64,000 nucleotides of DNA from Amphirosellinia nigrospora (Eukaryota > Ascomycota > Sordariomycetes > Xylariales > Xylariaceae), in the NCBI GenBank assembly GCA_004123355.1, contig SCHM01000003.1:1674001-1738000 (forward strand). Direction: 5' to 3'. Of the stretch, positions 59,527-64,000 are shown piece after piece. The stretch's first letter is position 1. Every line of letters begins with the position of its first letter. The notes under the pieces were generated by a model. That model saw only the letters and a list, made by a program, of their open reading frames with translations, was not told the DNA's origin and did no database searches. Both the position numbers and the translations under genes were made by a program.

Positions 59527-62248
59527 ATGTCTGGATATGAAGCGAGGCCTGGTATCCCACCACGAGCCTATCTTGTCACTAGAGAGGTACAAGACGTAGA
59601 AACCCCCAAGAGGAAGAGATATTTTACCAGCAACCTTCAGAATCACAATGGGGGTATCCGGTCAACCAGCAGCCATTCCAACCTCAACCTCAGTGGCATC
59701 AACCAGTTGGCCATGGCCATCAGACGTTCGATCCCCAACGCTACCCAGTATCAGACCAGCAGCCTGCGGAATCCCCAATGGGAGCAACCAGTTAACCAGC
59801 AGTCATTCGAACCTAAATGGCACCAACCAGCCGACCACGATGATCCAACATTTTACTCCGAACCCGTAGTGGACCAGCAACCTTTCCAACCCCAACGCTT
59901 TGCGGAAAAGGATGAGTTGGCACAGTTCTTCCCGAGGATAAACGACAAGGACAGCTTGAGAGCCTGGAAGTCGAAGCGCAGTCGAACGCTGGTTCTGCAA
60001 ATCATCCTCGTTGTCGTCGTCCTTTTTGCCAATGTCGTCTTGACAATCTACGCAGTCAGTCGCTATCCGAGTGTCAATGGGATTGGTTTGCTCTACGACG
60101 ACGATTGCGGGACGGTTAATAATCTCGATCGATATCTCCACCTACTCATCAATATCCTGAGCACTGGGTTGCTTTCTGCCTCAAATTACTGCATGCAGCT
60201 ACAAGCAGCGCCCACTCGCGCCGAAATCAACCGTGCTCACCACGAAGGCAAGTGGTTAGATATTGGGGTTCCGAGCCTACGGAACCTTGCTTTCATTAGC
60301 AACTGGAGGCGCGCATCGTGGGTCTTATTGGCACTTAGCTCCGTACCAGTTCATCTGATGTAAGTATACCAACTCGCTCGAAAATGGTGCTTCAATTACT
60401 TAACACATGCTTTGAAGATACAATTCCGCAGTGTTTCAGACACTAGCCTCTAATGAATACGCTGTTGCTGTCGTGAAGGACTCTTTCACTCAAGGGAGCC
60501 CCTGGTCCCTCGCCACAGCCGATACGAATCGACAAGGTGCTATAGCATGGAACTCGTCGTACACTCACCCTATCAAGCCATCTACCATCAATATATCCAC
60601 CACGATTAATGACATCCAACTGGCAGTTGTGAATAATGAGTACGAACCTCTAAACGTGTCAGCTTGCTTCGATCTATATAACGACTTTTTTGCGGCTCAA
60701 GGGAATGTAGTGGTTCTAATTAAGAATGACAGTCTGCAAGCCAGTGCAGATGATAGCTTACTTATGTACCAATACATCATTCCCGGGCCAAACAACTACC
60801 CAAGAACATGTGGATGTCGTCCAATGGAAGCGCAGATTGGTGGCAGTCGAGCCCAAACCACCTGTCGCAACACTGTTCCTTGGGCCACCGAAGTACGAAA
60901 TGTCGTCTTGTCTCATACAGCGGCCGGACTTGGAAGTGAAGAGATGCTTTCTGCAGTACTCTCCGCCAATCCTCTACGTCATTATTAGCTTAAACATTCT
61001 CAAGGCACTCATTATTCTCTGTGTCTGGTTCTTAAGGCAGTGGCAAGAGAAAGCTCTAGAGAAGCAGGAGATGGAAAATGCGGCTGGCCACCAAAGGCAC
61101 CACAAAATCAAGTTATTTACACCCTCGGAGATGCCATAGCATCGTTCCTGAGGGAACCAGCCCCAGAAACAGCCCAGAGGTGCCTCTCAACAAAATACGA
61201 CTTCCAGACCAGACGCCGCTTCAAAAATCGATGGATCAAGGAACGTCCTGATCTTTCGAAAGATGTTGGACCTATAGAATTCAAACGGGACGATATGTAC
61301 TGGATGTCAGCAGCGAGTCCTCGACGCTGGTTCGTCCTAGTTGCACTGTATGCCGTAATACTAGTCTAAGGTTTAAGCCTATCGCTAACATTTATCAGGT
61401 GTTTAGGGATCATAATTCTTACAAGCGTCCTGCTCGGGCTAGGTATCATTTCGCTGAAGTCTCGACATCTGCCAACTAGCATAGCTGGTCTTAGCGCTCT
61501 GGGCTTTGGCACCTTGGGCCAATACAACTTTCTGAACAATGGAGTGGCCGGCGGCGGTAGTTCAGGTTTTGTAAGAAGCGTCTTGATCGCCAACTTGCCC
61601 CAACTCATCATCTCCTCCTCTATCTTCTATAATTCCATGGTATCCACGTTTTTGGTACAGCGAGAGTTCAGCCGCATGCATCTCGAGAAAAACCGCAAGA
61701 CGTTGCGAGTTTCAGAACCTGTCGGGTTACAGCGATCAAGTTACTTCATCAGCCTCCCATTGAAGTATGGCATACCTCTGTATGCATCGTCTGCTATCTT
61801 ACACTGGCTCGCTTCGCAGAGTTTATTCCTAGCTCGCATCGCTGCGCTGAAGCCTGATGGATCGACGGATGAGGCAAACTCGTTTTCCGACCCAGCCTCT
61901 AGCCATCTGGCCACATTTGTCAGTAAGTATTTTCCACTTGGCTAGGCCTGTATACCATCGTTTGCTGACATTTATACGATAGCTATTCTGGTCGGCACCG
62001 CATTTCTTCTAGTAGTCGGTGTCCTAGGCATGAGGAAATATGACGGTACGATGCGGATGGTGGCTACGAATAGCTTAGCTATTAGCGCCGCCTGTCATGC
62101 GCTCAGCGAGGACCGAGCCAATGGATATCAACTTCCAATCAGATGGAGTGTCGTCAAAGTGGATGAAAACGGGATTGGCCACTGTGCTTTCACCACAGCC
62201 CCGAACTCGGAAATTCGAGCCCCACGAGAAAACAGCCGGTACCAGTAG
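59527..62248 (+). pseudogene. DUF6536 multi-pass membrane protein with Gln/Pro-rich repeats, frameshifted
   Basis: Large fungal membrane protein of the DUF6536 family, function unknown. Exon 1 (59527-60359): MSGYEARPGIPPRAYLV; a repeat region with two copies of a VNQQ-F-P-WHQP-H-TF unit, the first copy in a shifted frame; then a first membrane helix (LVLQIILVVVVLFANVVLTI) and the signature LHLLINILSTGLLSASNYCM, GKWLDIGVPSLRNLAFIS. A 58-bp intron (60360-60417) precedes YNSAVFQTLASNEYAVAVV and an extracytoplasmic Asn-rich loop. After frame changes near 60800 and 61060: FLQYSPPILYVIISLNILKA and YTLGDAIASFLREPAPE. An intron near 61370-61399 leads to ILTSVLLGLGIISL, NLPQLIISSSIFYNSMV, SLPLKYGIPLYASSAI and, after a further short intron, TAFLLVVGVLGMRKYDG, with the stop at 62246-62248. 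At least four frame changes, two of which compensate each other. Confidence 0.82.
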
Positions 62249-62579
62249 TTATTGGAAGTCAGTAATATGCTACGGTCGTCGCGCAGGAACTGTAGTTGTT
62301 CAAATTAAGCGATAGTACGTTGCGGTAGGAAGATAAAGCGGGCAACGATAACAATTGTAACGGGAACTTTGATATCTTAACATGTGATGTGCAATCAGGT
62401 ATTCCTTGGTTTTCACAGAGGCCCCTAATGGTTGTGAGGAATAATTAATTAATTTTTACACCATCTTAAACCCCTAAGTCCATGAATCAATTTACGAAGA
62501 TGTGAACCCCTAAATCGTGCCGTCGTGATAAATTAGAATCCTGCTCTCAGGAGACGTCACACAGCCGATTTAGTTGCTA
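62249..62579. other. Intergenic, no gene seen
   Basis: Space between the DUF6536 gene and the ankyrin relic. Confidence 0.5.
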
Positions 62580-63158
62580 CATACGTGTAACAAGGAGATC
62601 CAATCTTGTGAAGTCAATACTCGACACAAAGAAGTAGATGTAGATACCGCGGACAGTAATAGATACCACTCACCATCTACTCAATATCATAACTTCACTA
62701 TCAGGGTAAGGGTGTATATTGATATCTGTTGTTGCGTAAAGGGTCTAGGAGTCTCGGGGGCTAGCCCTGGCTACATACATCCAGGTTCTTTGTCCCTAGG
62801 GCCGTAAGCCCCACGGGTCTATATGAGGCTCGGGAATGTGAGGGTTTTTGTGTGCTAGACAAGGTATCGTGAGATCAGAAAATGCCTTGTGACACTCAAC
62901 AAGGGTCAAATTGCTATCAACTCGTTAGACAAATAGGTCACATACCACTCCAGTATGCGGTTATTTCGGGCCAACTGGAAATTGTCCAAAAAGTTCGTTA
63001 AACGCCCCACGTTGATGTTGAAACAAAGGCGCGCTCGGGTGAGACGGCCCAATCAATAGCAGAACAGCGGGGGTACGACGCCATCGTAGACATGCTCAGT
63101 AGCTACGAGTTTTCGGGAATGATTAAGAAGCAACGATGGAGTATAAAAATATATTAGG
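62580..63158 (+). pseudogene. Ankyrin-repeat relic interrupted by a solo LTR
   Basis: Fragments of an ankyrin-repeat array on the plus strand. Before the LTR: NLVKSILDTK and KEVDVDTADSNRYHSPST (two frames). After the LTR: NKGQIAINSLDK, PLQYAVISGQLEIVQKVR, and HVDVETKARSGETAQSIAEQ followed by RGYDAIVDMLSSYE. The pattern G..IV..LL / DVDVETK..SG.TA.SIA...G....V..L is classic ankyrin. Several frame changes, no start and no other domain, so it is dead. Such arrays are typical C-termini of fungal NLRs, and this may be the remnant of one. Confidence 0.65.
62680..62899 (+). mobile_element. Solo LTR-like insertion, copy 4, with 5-bp target duplication
   Basis: 210-bp unit from TATCATAACTTCACTATCAG (62685) to CCTTGTGACA (62894), flanked by CTCAA on both sides. 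More diverged from copies 1 and 3 than those are from each other, so intermediate age. It is inserted in the ankyrin relic. Confidence 0.75.
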
Positions 63159-64000
63159 CATTCTGGGTTGCTTAAATGGAGTAGGTTGTTATCACGCCTC
63201 TGTCACAGTTGTTATTGCTGATATGTGGAGTCTTTCAATGTTGTTCACTTAATAGCCTTTCTCAGCATATACACCATATAAGCGCCAATTCTTAGATCAA
63301 TCGACAAGCCGTCCAGGCGGTGGTCTCCTTTTGACAGCCTTAAAATTTTTATTTATTTTATACAGTTTACATTACTAGTTCAAGCATTTAGGCTGGAAGC
63401 CGTTTTTATCTCTCTCGTTCTCATGTGGTTATTCTCACGAACCTTGCAAGGGTAGGGTGTAGATATCTGTTGTTGCACGGAGAACCAGTGAAGTCATCTC
63501 CGTGGGCTCTATAGGACTACTTGACTGTATACAAAGAGTCTCTTTGTTTAGGTTTGATCCGTGTGTCTAGATCCCTGTTTCCTGGCAGTTGTTCTATAAC
63601 ATTCTATAAGGTCTTCGAATGATATCACAGTCTACAAAGTCACCTACCCTGCTATTAATCGTCTCGCTTCAGAAACTACAGCACCCATCTAACGGACAGA
63701 CCCTCCATGGTACCGCATCTCGCTACAGTATTCTTAAAACTACTTGTTGCCGGTTGCAAGGATGTGGACATTGGTGTTGCCGAGAGCAACCATTATTAAC
63801 CTTTTGTCGTACGTAAGACGAGAGTGAAAAACTTTTTCGTAAAACCTAATAACAATACCAGCCTCTTCATTAATATACATCTTAGTTACGCCTTTATCAT
63901 CGTCCTTGATAACGTTTAGCTGAAAAAGTAACACTCACTGTTCTATTGAGTGACGCGTCAACACGCTACAAGCAAAGGGTCACCTTTTTGACCGTACTAG
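63159..64000. other. Right edge, non-coding
   Basis: No gene supported. A degenerate relative of the solo LTR family lies near 63424-63600. Confidence 0.45.
63424..63600 (+). mobile_element. Degenerate relative of the solo LTR family
   Basis: Shares GGGTAGGGTG, GATATCTGTTGTTGCAC and CTTTGTTTAGG with the other copies in the same order, but no clear ends or target duplication can be drawn. Possibly an older insertion or a sister subfamily. Confidence 0.45.

Noticed and set aside
1-64000. CRISPR array, bacterial operon or ribosome-binding sites
   Set aside because: Spliceosomal introns and fungal gene families throughout; no regularly spaced repeats.

Overview
The window is nuclear DNA of a filamentous ascomycete (Pezizomycotina). 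Evidence: genes carry short introns (46-140 bp) with GTRNGT donors and CTRAC branch points. The gene content is typical of that group: secreted AA9, CE3, GH43 and PL20 enzymes, DUF2456 and DUF6536 proteins, an accessory dynamin, and NACHT/esterase NLR genes. A 4.1-kb block is AT-saturated in the way repeat-induced point mutation (RIP) leaves DNA. I cannot name the species. No rRNA, tRNA or CRISPR array could be supported.

Left part (1-30.7 kb): the 5' end of a dynamin-like GTPase runs off the left edge. It is followed by an intact CE3-type SGNH esterase, a frameshifted AA9 LPMO, a NACHT relic, two small membrane-protein genes, an RBR/IBR RING protein, an intact four-exon aldehyde dehydrogenase, a decayed DUF2456 gene, a frameshifted MFS transporter, an uncharacterised basic protein, an intact four-exon GH43 enzyme, a decayed SNM1/Artemis-like nuclease, and an intact FAD monooxygenase. 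Solo-LTR-like insertions with 5-bp target duplications sit at 12.7 and 22.3 kb.

Middle (31.3-35.4 kb): an AT-saturated element is bounded by identical 41-bp terminal inverted repeats and TA duplications (Tc1/mariner, Fot/Pot2-like architecture). The inner sequence looks RIP-mutated, but the TIRs and two GC-richer islands do not.

Right part (35.5-64 kb): PI-PLC, a disrupted proline-rich protein, a PL20-type glucuronan lyase, a solo LTR (42.4 kb) and a CorA-like two-helix membrane protein. Then comes a fungal-immunity-like island at 47.4-56.6 kb: two divergently transcribed SesB-like alpha/beta-hydrolases, an esterase-NACHT NLR, a coiled-coil ORF and a small intron-containing helical protein. 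The DUF6536 membrane protein and an ankyrin relic interrupted by another solo LTR close the window.

Cross-cutting observation: most of the large genes are broken by single-base frameshifts, often at homopolymers, while splice sites and terminal stops stay correct. This fits either residual indel errors in the assembly or gene decay in a fast-evolving accessory region. ALDH, CE3, GH43 and the FAD monooxygenase are clean. The genes do not form an obvious biosynthetic cluster. The coherent group is the esterase/NLR island, whose three esterase modules share one intron position and look like paralogues.
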